Origin: Waterburya agarophytonicola KI4
GTDB taxonomy: Bacteria > Cyanobacteriota > Cyanobacteriia > Cyanobacteriales > Xenococcaceae
DNA length: 64,000 nt
Direction: 5' to 3'
NCBI RefSeq assembly: GCF_020640915.1
Contig: NZ_JADWDC010000004.1
Location: forward strand, 81,565 to 145,564
A program made the translations under genes and the position numbers. The notes beneath the pieces were generated by a model, which saw only the letters and a program-made list of their open reading frames with translations, did no database searches and was not told where the DNA came from. Of this stretch, positions 25,970-35,398 are shown one piece after another (positions within the stretch are counted from its first letter, which is position 1; the number at the start of each line of letters is the position of its first letter).

Positions 25970-26347
25970 ATGGATAAGAATGAATCTTTAGCCAAAAATG
26001 CCTCAAAAATAACCGAGATAGTAAATCCCACAACCCCTCCAGAAACTCCGACTAAAGAAACATTGACTGGTTATAGCGGTCTATTGGAAGTGTTGCTTAT
26101 GGGCATGGTGACAGTAGCAGGATTTTATTTGCTGTACCGCAAATCTAAACTACATTTAGATAAAGCTAACCCTCCAAAGCCAAATGTTTTCAAGCGGTTT
26201 TCTCAACAAAGTTGTAGTAAGTGTCGTTTCTTTAATAAAAACGAGCATCTTAAATGTGCGGTACATCCAGTTTTAGTAAGCAAAATTAAAGCTAAAGATT
26301 GCCCTGACTATTGGCAACGCGATCGCCCTAAATTCCTACATCGTTAA
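25970..26347 (+). CDS. hypothetical single-pass membrane protein with C-terminal cysteine motif
   Basis: The protein has 125 residues: a hydrophilic N-terminus rich in Thr and Pro, one membrane segment (LLEVLLMGMVTVAGFYLLY, about 43-61), and a C-terminal domain CSKCRFFNKNEHLKCAVHP...KDCPDYW with four cysteines and a histidine, probably a metal site. It lies between a copper ATPase and a channel gene on the same strand. I do not recognise the family. Confidence 0.6.
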   Translation: MDKNESLAKNASKITEIVNPTTPPETPTKETLTGYSGLLEVLLMGMVTVAGFYLLYRKSKLHLDKANPPKPNVFKRFSQQSCSKCRFFNKNEHLKCAVHPVLVSKIKAKDCPDYWQRDRPKFLHR

Positions 26348-26363
26348 TCCAATTAGTAATTTA

Positions 26364-27434
26364 ATGAACTGGTTAACTCAAACAATTGGCACGGGACTAA
26401 TAATTATTGCTGCAATCGATATATTTATTACCGTTTTATATCCCCGCACTGGCAATAGTATTGTAAGTTTGCCTTTGGGTAGGGGAGTTTGGCACATATT
26501 TCGTTGGTTAGCACGCTGGACGAAGAGCGTTCGCCTGATGGCTTACTGTGGTTCGGTTGTTTTGGTAGTCGTAGCCATCTTTTGGATTGCTTTATTTCTC
26601 ATCGGTTTTGCCTTAATTGTTTGGTCGATGTTGGGGGAGGAGATTGTTGCCAGCAGTGGAAAAACTCCTACCGATTTTGGTACTGCTATTTACTATAGTG
26701 AATTTAACTTTACTACTTTGGGAATTGGCGATTTAGTACCTCAAAGCACTGTTTGTTGATTATTGACTATCTTACAGGCAGGATTGGGATTTGCCACTTT
26801 TACCGTTACCCTAACCTACCTGCTTTCGGTGCTAAATGCTCTGACTCAAAGAAACCTCTTTGCCCTGAGTCTGCACCATCGCACGGGTACAAAAGGCAAT
26901 GCTGCCGAATTGTTGTTAGGTTGGGGGACGGGCGGTGAATTCGATAATGCCAAGCAAGATATTACCAACATGGCACAGGATTTACTGCAATTACTCGAAT
27001 CTCACAATTCCTATCCCGTTTTACACTACTTTCGCTTCCCAGAGGCTCATTACTCTCTGGCGCGAATGATTTTGATAACGATGGATACGGCTACGTTAAT
27101 TAAAACCGCACTGTGCGATCGAGAATATAAAAGCTTAATCTACTCTACTGCTGTCACCGAATTACAATCGAGCGGTTTATATACCTTAAAGCAGTTAGCA
27201 GATTCCTTTTTGCCTCAAGGTGCGATTGCATCCTACTCCTGTGAAGCTCAATGGCGTGAATGGTATTACTACGTTATTCGACGGCTACAGTCTGAGGGCA
27301 TCAAAACCCCAGAAGATATCGAAACTGGTGCGGATAAATATGTTTCTCTGCGACGGGAGTGGAATAGTGAGGTAGCAGCTTTTGCCAAGCACATGGCATA
27401 CAGATGGAGCGATATTGCCCCAGCACAACCATAA
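26364..27434 (+). pseudogene. two-TM potassium-type ion channel with one nonsense codon
   Basis: The frame runs from the ATG at 26364 to 27434 but is broken by TGA at 26757-26759. The first part holds two or three membrane segments and the pore signature FTTLGIGDLVPQS, the TxGxGD filter of cation channels. Directly after the stop the frame continues LLTILQAGLGFATFTVTLTYLLSVL, the expected inner helix, and then about 190 cytoplasmic residues. A single CGA-to-TGA change would explain the stop. Without read-through no functional pore can form, since the inner helix is missing from the first piece. It could also be a sequencing error. Confidence 0.8.
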
Positions 27435-27635
27435 ATTATTACTTCTATAATTATTGCTTCTATTTGTCCTTCCGTTCAGAAATTTAGAAGTTATCAGCAA
27501 ATAATGAAATCAATATGAAATTGCTCTCCAACTTTAGCTATAAATCCAGCTTGTTTCTAAGGTTAGATGCATTTTTTGCTATTACTTTTTAAAGTTATTA
27601 ATGTTAACCAAAAATCAAAAAAATTGGAAGAAATT

Positions 27636-27815
27636 ATGAATATAAAACCGATAGTTTACGGCATAGTTGGTTTGGTTTCAGGAGCATTACTTATAGTTTT
27701 GCTGGGCTTTTTAGGCATGAGAAATATGATGTGGGGAACAGGAGGAATGATGAATGATGAAATGCATAATACAAGTGAAAATTATAATCGTTTTGAATAT
27801 ACCGAACGTAATTGA
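27636..27815 (+). CDS. small Met-rich membrane protein (59 aa)
   Basis: The chosen ATG at 27636 follows TTGGAAGAAATT, a fair ribosome-binding site; an upstream in-frame ATG at 27567 would add 23 residues without one. The product has one membrane segment (IVYGIVGLVSGALLIVLLGFLG) followed by GMRNMMWGTGGMMNDEMHN with six methionines, a pattern that can bind Cu(I). It sits upstream of the Met-rich periplasmic protein in the copper region. I do not recognise it further. Confidence 0.6.
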   Translation: MNIKPIVYGIVGLVSGALLIVLLGFLGMRNMMWGTGGMMNDEMHNTSENYNRFEYTERN

Positions 27816-27884
27816 ACATAAGTTTAAAACTGATTAATTGACGAACCAGAACAAACGGAAATTGCGAGGCTAGATAATTTCCAC

Positions 27885-27915
27885 TTGACTCTCTAGTTTA
27901 TTAGAGAGTTTAAGT
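27885..27915 (+). promoter_or_regulatory. MerR-type operator-promoter M2 (Met-rich periplasmic protein)
   Basis: TTGACT at 27885-27890, a 19-base spacer (27891-27909) with the dyad CTCTAG...TTAGAGAG, then TTAAGT at 27910-27915. The dyad is almost perfect. It lies 46 bases upstream of the gene at 27961. Confidence 0.85.
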
Positions 27916-27960
27916 TAATTTCAGAACCAAATAAACCAATCGTAAATAAGAGGAATAAAA

Positions 27961-28362
27961 ATGAATCTGAAGAATAAAACCTTTCGTATGGCTGCCATCG
28001 CTGGAATTATGTCGATAATGCTGAGTGCAACTTCATCGCGGGCGCAAACAAACCCAGAAATGCCGACAACACCTAATAACACCATGTCGGAGTCTATTAC
28101 CCCAGAGCAAATGCGACAACAGCATCAACAAATGATGGGACAGATGCAGCAAAGAATGGGGCAGATGCAGCAGCGAACCGCTCAAATGACCCCAGAACAG
28201 CTACAACAGCACCACCAACAAATGACGGAACAGATGGAACAGATGGAGCAAATGATGGGACAGATGGACAGCATGATGATGCAGGATAATTCCATGATGG
28301 AGAATGGTTTTGATATGCCTGGAAATCCCAACTATCAACCTGGGCAGGAAATGAACGAGTAA
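27961..28362 (+). CDS. exported Met/Gln/His-rich protein, probable periplasmic copper binder
   Basis: The protein has 133 residues. A signal peptide runs to about residue 29 (ending SSRAQ). The mature part is low-complexity and rich in Met and Gln, with repeated QMMGQMQQRMGQMQQ and QMEQMEQMMGQMDSMMMQ blocks plus QQHHQQM; many methionine clusters suit Cu(I) or Ag(I). A MerR-type operator lies just upstream and the CopZ/CopA genes follow, so copper sequestration in the periplasm is a reasonable reading. Low-complexity sequence limits family assignment. Confidence 0.7.
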   Translation: MNLKNKTFRMAAIAGIMSIMLSATSSRAQTNPEMPTTPNNTMSESITPEQMRQQHQQMMGQMQQRMGQMQQRTAQMTPEQLQQHHQQMTEQMEQMEQMMGQMDSMMMQDNSMMENGFDMPGNPNYQPGQEMNE

Positions 28363-28454
28363 ACAAAAGAATAATAGCCATCATCACCGTATATCTTTAC
28401 AGCAGATATCCCTATCCAATTGTCAACAAACCTAAATATGTTTTCAATTTTACC

Positions 28455-28485
28455 TTGACTCTATACCTGACTAGAGAGTTTAAGC
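28455..28485 (+). promoter_or_regulatory. MerR-type operator-promoter M3 (CopZ-CopA operon)
   Basis: TTGACT at 28455-28460, a 19-base spacer (28461-28479) ending CTAGAGAGT, then TTAAGC at 28480-28485. It lies 38 bases upstream of the CopZ-like gene. Confidence 0.85.
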
Positions 28486-28522
28486 TGACTTCATAGCTAA
28501 ATAAACTAGGGGATATAAAAAT

Positions 28523-28717
28523 ATGACCATAGAATTAAAAGTTCCTAACATGGCTTGCGGTGCTTGCGCTAAAACTATTACTCAAGCAGTCATCGAACTA
28601 GACCCCAAAGCTTCAGTTAAAGCCGATCCGAAAAATAAACAAGTAATAGTAAATAGCAAAGTATCTGAGTCATCTGTAAAAGATGCGATCGCTGCTGCTG
28701 GCTATCCTGCTGCTTAA
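28523..28717 (+). CDS. copZ: CopZ/Atx1-like copper chaperone
   Basis: The protein is a single heavy-metal-associated domain of 64 residues with the metal loop MACGAC near residues 11-16 and the usual VSESSVKDAIAAAGY end. It carries Cu(I) in the cytosol to ATPases such as the one encoded 24 bases downstream. A MerR-type operator directly precedes it, so chaperone and pump are probably induced together. The metal is inferred from the neighbour and operator type. Confidence 0.88.
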   Translation: MTIELKVPNMACGACAKTITQAVIELDPKASVKADPKNKQVIVNSKVSESSVKDAIAAAGYPAA

Positions 28718-28741
28718 ATAACCTCTTCTCCCGTACTAATT

Positions 28742-31024
28742 ATGAACGCAACTACCAATTTAGAAAAAATTAATCTCAAACTCAGGGGGATGAGTTGTGC
28801 TTCCTGCGCTAGCAGCATAGAAGAAGCAATTAGTAATGTACCTGGGGTAGCTCGATGTAACGTAAACTTCGGTGCAGAACAGGCTGCTATTGAATACAAT
28901 CCCAAAAGAACCAGCATTGAAGATATCCAAGATGCAGTAGAGGAGGCTGGTTACTCGTCTTATTCCCTCCAAGAACAAGAAATGATTACGGGAGAGGATG
29001 ATGCTGAAAAAGCAGCCCGAATAGCCGAATCGCAGGATTTACTGCGTAAAGTGATTGTAGGTGGAATAATCAGCCTGATTTTAGTTATTGGTTCTTTACC
29101 AATGATGACAGGGCTAAATATCCCATTTATTCCTGCATGGTTGCATAACCCTTGGTTGCAATTAATTCTGACCATTCCCGTACAGTTTTGGTGTGGTTAT
29201 GGTTTCTATATCCATGCTTGGAAAGCATTTAAGCGTCATGCTGCGACTATGGATACTTTAATCGCACTGGGTACGAGTGCAGCCTTCTTTTATTCGATAT
29301 TTGCTACTGTCTTTCCTTTTTTCTTTCTCAACCAGGGTTTAATGCCAGAAGTTTACTACGAAATCGCAGCCGTAGTGGTGACAATGATTTTACTTGGGGA
29401 ATGGTTTGAGAATCGGGCAAAGGGACAAACCTCAGAAGCGATTCGGCAACTGATGGGGTTACAGGCTAGGGATGCTAGAGTAATTCGCAATGGTCAAGAA
29501 ATGGATATTCCCATCAGCGAAGTGCAGATTGATGACATTATCTTAGTCCGCCCTGGGGAAAAGATTCCCGTAGACGGCGAGATTGTCAGTGGGAGTTCTA
29601 CTATCGATGAAGCAATGGTAACGGGAGAAAGTATTCCCGTAAAAAAACAGCCAGGAGATGAAGTAATTGGCGCGACAATTAATAAGACAGGTAGTTTTAA
29701 ATTTCGGGCTACTAAAGTTGGTGCAGATACAGTATTGGCGCAGATCGTTAAATTAGTTCGAGATGCCCAAGGTTCAAAAGCACCTATTCAAAGACTTGCT
29801 GACCAAGTAACAGGTTGGTTTGTCCCCGCAGTAATTGCGATCGCCATTTCTACTTTTGTCGTGTGGTTTGTCATTATGGGTAATGTTTCTCTGGCAATGA
29901 TTACTACTGTCGGAGTGTTGATTATTGCTTGTCCCTGTGCTTTAGGTTTGGCTACCCCTACCTCTGTAATGGTAGGTACGGGTCAAGGTGCAGAAAACGG
30001 TATTCTGATTAAGGGTGCAGAGAGTTTGGAACTGGCGCATAAAATTCAAACCATCGTCCTTGATAAAACTGGCACGATTACTCAAGGCAAACCTACTGTA
30101 ACTGATTATCAAGCTGTTCGAGGTATTAGCGATGGTGCAGAACTAAAATTACTCCGTTTGGTGGCAGCAGTAGAACGTAACTCCGAACATCCTCTAGCAG
30201 AAGCAGTTGTCAGATACGCTGAATCTCAAGATGTGGATTTGACTGAATGCCATGACTTTGAAGCCGTAGCGGGTAGCGGAGTACAGGGGACAGTTTCAAA
30301 CCGCTTAATTCAGATTGGTACTCAACGCTGGATGAGTGAATTGGGTATTAAAACCGATACTCTACAGCAGCAAAAAGACACCTGGGAAGCAGAAGCCAAA
30401 ACCGTCGTGTTGATTGCCGTAGACGGCGAATTAGAAGGCATTATGGGGATAGCTGACGCAATTAAACCATCTTCCACCGCAGCAGTCAGGGCATTACGCA
30501 ACCTGGATTTAGAAGTGGTGATGCTGACGGGAGATAACCAAAAGACCGCAGAAGCGATCGCCCGTCAAGTTGGTATAGTCAGAGTAGAAGCCGAAGTACG
30601 CCCCGACCAAAAGGCAGCTAAAGTCAGGGAACTACAGCAAGAAGGAAAAATCGTGGCAATGGTAGGGGATGGTATTAATGATGCCCCCGCACTAGCCCAA
30701 GCAGATGTAGGAATTGCGATCGGTACGGGAACGGATGTGGCGATCGCAGCTAGCGATATTACCCTGATTTCTGGAGAACTACACGGCATTGTCACTGCCA
30801 TCGGGTTGAGTAAAGCGACGATTAGTAATATCCGTCAGAACCTTTTCTTTGCCTTTATTTATAACGTCCTGGGTATTCCCATTGCAGCAGGTATCTTGTT
30901 TCCGTTCTTTGGTTGGTTACTCAATCCGATTATTGGTGGGATAGCAATGGCATTTAGTTCGGTTTCGGTAATAACTAATGCGCTACGTCTACGTAACTTT
31001 AGTCCGTCTCATCCCAGAACATAA
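28742..31024 (+). CDS. copA: CPC-type Cu(I)-exporting P1B-ATPase (CopA)
   Basis: The protein has 760 residues. An N-terminal metal domain carries GMSCASC at 16-22. The membrane ion site is [11 protein letters not shown], the actuator has TGES, the phosphorylation site is DKTGTIT, and EHPLAEA, TGDN and [16 protein letters not shown] follow, so all catalytic parts are intact. Late membrane segments carry the Asn, Tyr and Met/Ser residues of Cu(I) pumps ([26 protein letters not shown]). It follows the CopZ-like gene closely and shares its MerR-type promoter. Export is from cytosol to periplasm. Confidence 0.94.
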   Translation: MNATTNLEKINLKLRGMSCASCASSIEEAISNVPGVARCNVNFGAEQAAIEYNPKRTSIEDIQDAVEEAGYSSYSLQEQEMITGEDDAEKAARIAESQDLLRKVIVGGIISLILVIGSLPMMTGLNIPFIPAWLHNPWLQLILTIPVQFWCGYGFYIHAWKAFKRHAATMDTLIALGTSAAFFYSIFATVFPFFFLNQGLMPEVYYEIAAVVVTMILLGEWFENRAKGQTSEAIRQLMGLQARDARVIRNGQEMDIPISEVQIDDIILVRPGEKIPVDGEIVSGSSTIDEAMVTGESIPVKKQPGDEVIGATINKTGSFKFRATKVGADTVLAQIVKLVRDAQGSKAPIQRLADQVTGWFVPAVIAIAISTFVVWFVIMGNVSLAMITTVGVLIIACPCALGLATPTSVMVGTGQGAENGILIKGAESLELAHKIQTIVLDKTGTITQGKPTVTDYQAVRGISDGAELKLLRLVAAVERNSEHPLAEAVVRYAESQDVDLTECHDFEAVAGSGVQGTVSNRLIQIGTQRWMSELGIKTDTLQQQKDTWEAEAKTVVLIAVDGELEGIMGIADAIKPSSTAAVRALRNLDLEVVMLTGDNQKTAEAIARQVGIVRVEAEVRPDQKAAKVRELQQEGKIVAMVGDGINDAPALAQADVGIAIGTGTDVAIAASDITLISGELHGIVTAIGLSKATISNIRQNLFFAFIYNVLGIPIAAGILFPFFGWLLNPIIGGIAMAFSSVSVITNALRLRNFSPSHPRT

Positions 31025-31045
31025 TTAAGGAGGAAAGAATTAGCC

Positions 31046-31561
31046 ATGTTTAATAAAAGCAAAATGGTTGGCAGTTTGCTAGGGTTAGGGTTTTTCTTAG
31101 CTTTAACTCCCAACATTGGGTTAGCAGAAATGGAAATGCCCGCTTCGGCGGAGAAACAAACTAGCCAATTTCAGAAGCTCGAACAGCCCTTGGGTTTGAA
31201 GCTGGCTGTGGCTTTGGGAGGATTGGGTTTAATTGGTGCAGAACTGTGGTGGTTTATGTTTAGTAAGACTAAATCTCAAAAAGCTCAGGTCAAACAAGGT
31301 ATTCAAGAGATAGATATTGTCGTCGATGGAGGCTATACACCTGACAGAATTGAAGTAGCTGCTGGCGAACCTGTTAAATTAAATTTTTATCGTCAAGATC
31401 CTAGTAGCTGCTTAGAACAGGTTTTGTTACCAGACTTTAGTAAGGCATTAGATCTGGCTTTGAATCAAACTACTTCTGTCGAAGTTGTGCCAGAGAAATC
31501 GGGTGAATATACCTTTACCTGCGGGATGAATATGTATCGTGGGGTAATCAAAGCCGAATAA
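31046..31561 (+). CDS. membrane-anchored cupredoxin-domain protein
   Basis: The protein has 171 residues: a signal-like N-terminus, a second hydrophobic segment (LKLAVALGGLGLIGAELWWFMF, about 51-72), and a cupredoxin-like domain beginning IDIVVDGGYTPDRIEV and ending GEYTFTCGMNMYRGVI. Likely copper ligands are the Cys in PSSCLEQV, the Cys in FTCGMNMY and the methionines that follow. GGAGGAAAG precedes the ATG, 21 bases after copA. It probably belongs to the same operon and may receive copper from the pump. Confidence 0.78.
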   Translation: MFNKSKMVGSLLGLGFFLALTPNIGLAEMEMPASAEKQTSQFQKLEQPLGLKLAVALGGLGLIGAELWWFMFSKTKSQKAQVKQGIQEIDIVVDGGYTPDRIEVAAGEPVKLNFYRQDPSSCLEQVLLPDFSKALDLALNQTTSVEVVPEKSGEYTFTCGMNMYRGVIKAE

Positions 31562-31621
31562 TTTTTACCTTAATTTATTTTCTAATGACTAAAAATTGTG
31601 TGCGACTTTCAGTAATCACTT

Positions 31622-31966
31622 ATGAATAAACCTCAACCAAGAATTTCTCAAGAACATACCGATGAAATTTTTGCTTTAGCTGCCCAACTACAAGCCAAGC
31701 ACGAGCAAAGCTACTCCTTAGCAGAACTCAAGAAAATTGGGGCTGAAGCTCACATATCGCCAGAGTTTATCGAACGAGCAACAAAGCAAATTCAGAGGAA
31801 AAAACAAAGAGAGTCAAGACTTGAAACAATCTTGGAAAGTTTGAGTAATGCTGTAGCAGTAATGATTTTATTCAGCTTTGTAACTGGCTTTGTTGGATTA
31901 CCTAACGGACATTGTTCTCTAGCCAAAACTCAACCAGAAAATACTAGAGTATTGCCTGACGGTTAA
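31622..31966 (+). CDS. hypothetical helical protein with one membrane segment
   Basis: The protein has 114 residues. The first 75 are charged and helical (HTDEIFALAAQLQAKHEQSYSLAELKKIG), followed by one hydrophobic segment (AVAVMILFSFVTGFVGL) and a short tail. It lies downstream of the cupredoxin gene on the same strand. I do not recognise it. Confidence 0.55.
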   Translation: MNKPQPRISQEHTDEIFALAAQLQAKHEQSYSLAELKKIGAEAHISPEFIERATKQIQRKKQRESRLETILESLSNAVAVMILFSFVTGFVGLPNGHCSLAKTQPENTRVLPDG

Positions 31967-32058
31967 TAATTCAGTGGTACACGTAAGCACTAAAAAACAA
32001 TAAGAATATTTCTAAATTTTTATTATGTTTTTATCATCAGACTAATCAATCAAACTCG

Positions 32059-32748
32059 CTACCGTTCGATCATTTGAATATACGCAAGGGTCTGTTGATA
32101 TCCAGCCATATTTCCTGAATCTAGAAAAAGTGTGGCTGCCTGTTGTAAATCTTTTAAACCTTTCTGTTTATTTCCTAGCCGAGCGCGAACAAATCCACGA
32201 TTGCCATAAGCCTCAGCCAGATTGGGGTTGAGCTTAATCGCTTGATTATAATCAGCGATTGCTCCTTGAAGATTTCCTAATTCGGTGCGTGCTTTACCTC
32301 GATTGTAGTAAGCATCTACAAAATTAGAATCAAAATTTAAAGCTTGGTCAAAGTTCTCTACTGCTAGCTCTAGATTGCTTTGCTGTGCGAAAACAATTCC
32401 TTTTCTGTTGTAGGCATCAGCGTGACGGGGTGCAACTTCTAGAGCCAGTTCAAATTCGGCGATCGCTCGATCTAAATTACCCAAGCTAAAGTGCGCCATT
32501 CCCCGACTGCAATAGGCTTCAATATAGTTCGGATTAAGAGCAATAACGCGGTCAAAGTCACTAATTGCCCCTTGGTAATTTCCGCGATTGATTTTCTCTG
32601 TACCTCTCTCAAATAAGCTTTCAGCATTCATTTGGTCGAACTGCTGCTGATTAGTTGAAATAGCTAAAGCTGGACTGACAGAAGCAAACAATCCTCCGAA
32701 AGCTATTGTCATTCCTAATATGATGCCTGATGCCTTAATCGGTTTCAT
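32059..32748 (-). CDS. exported TPR-repeat protein
   Basis: I start it at the ATG at 32748, which follows GGGAAAATCAATTC and opens a clear signal peptide (MKPIKASGIILGMTIAFGGLFASVSPALA); the open frame extends 26 codons further upstream without a better site. The mature protein holds five tetratricopeptide repeats from about residue 45 (RGNYQGAISDFDRVIALNPNYIEAYCSRG and so on). These form a superhelix that binds partner proteins. The partner is unknown. Confidence 0.78.
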   Translation of the reverse strand: MKPIKASGIILGMTIAFGGLFASVSPALAISTNQQQFDQMNAESLFERGTEKINRGNYQGAISDFDRVIALNPNYIEAYCSRGMAHFSLGNLDRAIAEFELALEVAPRHADAYNRKGIVFAQQSNLELAVENFDQALNFDSNFVDAYYNRGKARTELGNLQGAIADYNQAIKLNPNLAEAYGNRGFVRARLGNKQKGLKDLQQAATLFLDSGNMAGYQQTLAYIQMIER

Positions 32749-32852
32749 GAATTGATTTTCCCTGCTGTAACTCAGAACAAGAAAATTACCTCTCAATACC
32801 ATTCTAATAAAAGAATATAAAACCAATAGGATATCGGACTTCTTTGTGAAAG

Positions 32853-34007
32853 CTAAAAAGTTACTAGTAATGCTGTACCGTACATTATTATCAATCCCGC
32901 ACTAAATCCAGCCAAACTAACTTTAGATAACCAAGTATCACCAATTTTACTAGCGGTTCGTGCTAAATACGAACCTACTTCCACGATTACTTGTAAGATT
33001 GCTCCTGCACCGATGCCCATAAATATTGCGCCCCAATGAGGAGAAAAGGCAAATACGCCAATCCACGTTCCCAGTACCGCAGGTAATCCTGCTAAAGCAG
33101 TCAAACCAACAAATGTAATCAGTGAAGGTTTGGATTTAACCAAAGGTGCAGCAATACCGATTCCTTCTGTTAGGTTGTGCAGGGTAAAACCAACTACCAA
33201 AAGCGAACCCAGGGCTGCTTCACCCACAGCAAAAGCCGTACCGATTGCCAGTCCTTCGCCTAAATTATGAATGCCAATACTAAAAGATAGATAAATAGAT
33301 AGGCTTTGTCCTTCAGGAGCTTTACCCCGACTGCGCCCCAAAGTTAGAATTGTTAGAAAAGAAATAGCTGCGATCGCCCAAACTAAAATACTGCCCGAAA
33401 AGGCATTTGCTGCACCCCTAGCGAGTTCTAGCCCTTCTTCAATGGTATCTACCAAGAGAAAAGCCAACATTCCCAAGGTTAAAGCGAGAATAAACTTCAT
33501 TCCTTCCCCACCTAATGTTTTAAGAGACGGATAAAATAACATTCCCAATCCTACGGGTACGACACCTACGTATAACCCCAATAAAGTAAAGCCCCAAAGA
33601 CGACTGAAGGAGAATTGAGGAGTTGCCACCGCTACATCGATAGTGTGTTCAAAACTAATTCCTGTACTGGTAACGAAGTTGAGATGATGGGTTTCATTTT
33701 CTACCCAAGGATAGGGAATATCGAGCCAAACAGTTGATAGTCTGGGTATTGCACCTGGAGGCTTTTGAGTAAACGTCCAGTAAGAACCGTCTACCTGTAC
33801 TTGAGCAATCTGCATTGGTTCTGAACCTTCCGCCCTCACTAACAAGGATATACCGCGATCGCTCAATACGGTTCGCTCTACGGTCAGATTTTCTAGAGGG
33901 GGTGCAGAAACGCCCAAAGGACTGAGAGGATCGGTAGAGAGAAAAATACCAATCGAAGCTAATAGGGCAATTAAGGGTAAAATTGCCCACAACCAAGTTT
34001 TCTTCAT
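32853..34007 (-). CDS. ZIP-family metal transporter
   Basis: The protein has 384 residues. The N-terminal third is extracytoplasmic: a signal anchor, then a domain with beta-rich sequence (about 25-130) not usual in ZIP proteins. The rest is a polytopic ZIP core with SIGIHNLGEGLAIGTAF and TLHNLTEGIGIAAPL, the two metal-site helices, and further segments to the C-terminus. ZIP carriers bring Zn2+, Fe2+ or other divalent ions into the cytosol. Its ATG overlaps the stop of the multicopper oxidase gene by four bases, so the two proteins are made together; this recalls yeast Fet3-Ftr1 in logic, not in homology. Confidence 0.85.
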   Translation of the reverse strand: MKKTWLWAILPLIALLASIGIFLSTDPLSPLGVSAPPLENLTVERTVLSDRGISLLVRAEGSEPMQIAQVQVDGSYWTFTQKPPGAIPRLSTVWLDIPYPWVENETHHLNFVTSTGISFEHTIDVAVATPQFSFSRLWGFTLLGLYVGVVPVGLGMLFYPSLKTLGGEGMKFILALTLGMLAFLLVDTIEEGLELARGAANAFSGSILVWAIAAISFLTILTLGRSRGKAPEGQSLSIYLSFSIGIHNLGEGLAIGTAFAVGEAALGSLLVVGFTLHNLTEGIGIAAPLVKSKPSLITFVGLTALAGLPAVLGTWIGVFAFSPHWGAIFMGIGAGAILQVIVEVGSYLARTASKIGDTWLSKVSLAGFSAGLIIMYGTALLVTF

Positions 34008-35083
34008 GCCACCACCTCAAAAGCACTCATCCAGCCGAGTTCGAGAAATTCTGATTGGTGGGCATGGAACATATACTGTCCTGGGGCGTGTTCTTGAAAG
34101 GAAAATTCTAAAATACCTCGTTGTCCCTGACACTGCATCACAGTATCGATAGTGCGGAGGGAAGGAGTTAAGGTAGTTCCGCTATCATAATAGTCAAAGA
34201 AATTACCATGAAGATGAAAAGAATTAATGGGATCGAATTCAGTTACGTTAATTAAATAAACCCGCACGGGGCGATCTCGTTCGATGCGGAGGGGTCGCTT
34301 CATAAATTCGTGAGGAATTGTATTAACGGCGTAGAATTCGTTTTCCTCATCGAAGTTGGTGTCAAAAGCATTCATCACCATTAAAAATTCTTGCCACTCT
34401 TGATTTTCAGGAGTCCCTAATAAACGTGATCGCGCTGCTGCTTCATCTTCGGGATAGCGTTTGGGGTCGGGATCGACAATAAATGCGCCGTAGAGTCCTT
34501 TATGCAGGTGTCGCTTAAAAGGTGCAGAATGACAGTGATAGAGATGACAGCCAAAGGGTTTAGCATCAAAATCGTAAACGACCTCTTCTCCTGGCATCGC
34601 TTCTAACGTTCCTGGAACGCCATCTTGTCTGGCAGAATGAATGCCGTGAAAGTGAATCGTATGGGGATGTCGGCTACGATTGCGGAAGTTAATCTTAACG
34701 CGATCGCCCTCGGTAACTCTAATGGTAGAACCAGGAACGCGACCGTTATATGTCCAGGCGGGATAAACCACCCCAGGGGCGATTTCAATTTCCCGTTCTT
34801 CTACGGCAATGTCGTATTCTCGCAAGGTCTGACCGTTAGGCAGTTGAGAGACTTTTCCCCCATCCCAATCGGTTAAAATATCGCGGGGGCTAAAACCATT
34901 ACGTTCATTGTCCACATCACCTACTGTAGTGCTGCCACCGTGAACCGCACTGCTAGTAAAGTGATTATTGCGCTCTTTGGGTTTTTGGGCTAATGCCTCA
35001 CGGGGTAAAAACTTGCCGAAGATACTTCCCCCTCCAAGTAATCCCATTCCCAACAGCGATCGCCTGGAAACATCAAATCTCAT
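34004..35083 (-). CDS. two-domain multicopper oxidase, Tat-exported
   Basis: The protein has 359 residues and starts with a twin-arginine signal (SRRSLLGMGLLGGG). The copper motifs are HPHTIHFHGIHS and CHLYHCHSAPFKRHLH in the first cupredoxin domain, and SFHLHGNFF and MFHAHQSEFLELG in the second. A type 1 site in domain 1 and a total of two domains place it with two-domain laccases and NirK-like enzymes, not with the three-domain CueO type at 58205. It is co-transcribed with the ZIP gene. Metal oxidation before transport is a possible role; the substrate is not shown. Confidence 0.86.
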   Translation of the reverse strand: MRFDVSRRSLLGMGLLGGGSIFGKFLPREALAQKPKERNNHFTSSAVHGGSTTVGDVDNERNGFSPRDILTDWDGGKVSQLPNGQTLREYDIAVEEREIEIAPGVVYPAWTYNGRVPGSTIRVTEGDRVKINFRNRSRHPHTIHFHGIHSARQDGVPGTLEAMPGEEVVYDFDAKPFGCHLYHCHSAPFKRHLHKGLYGAFIVDPDPKRYPEDEAAARSRLLGTPENQEWQEFLMVMNAFDTNFDEENEFYAVNTIPHEFMKRPLRIERDRPVRVYLINVTEFDPINSFHLHGNFFDYYDSGTTLTPSLRTIDTVMQCQGQRGILEFSFQEHAPGQYMFHAHQSEFLELGWMSAFEVVA

Positions 35084-35161
35084 TTTTATTCCTTTTCATA
35101 ATCTTCTCATATTTTAGCAGAAGCTATTAAATATAGGCTGTTTGGAGAAGTAGTTTTGAAC

Positions 35162-35397
35162 CTACAAAACATTCAGTACGCCAAAGAGTATGACGGCAAG
35201 ATAAACGAGGTAAACGCAGTCCAGGGCTATTACTTGCCAAAGCTTAAAGCCATGTTCTCTACTCCCCCAATGAATAAAGCCTGAGTCAGTCCCCACTGTT
35301 GTCGTAATTTTTTGAGGGTTTCATCTAACTGTTCTGCCCCCCAATGGGCTGCCCAGACAGCAGCAATCAGAACTACAACCCAGATCCAAATACTCAT
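35162..35397 (-). pseudogene. small membrane protein, likely frameshifted remnant of a cation exchanger
   Basis: From an ATG at 35397 the frame gives MSIWIWVVVLIAAVWAAHWGAEQLDETLKKLRQQWGLTQAL and then a stop at 35230. A shifted frame takes over near the G-run at about 35274 and adds HGFKLWQVIALDCVYLVYLAVILFGVLNVL to a stop at 35162. The first part resembles the opening helix of CaCA cation exchangers and the second a final helix, so the middle of the gene seems lost. The start is three bases from the stop of the SanA-like gene, suggesting coupling. The family call is tentative. Confidence 0.4.
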
Positions 35398-35398
35398 A

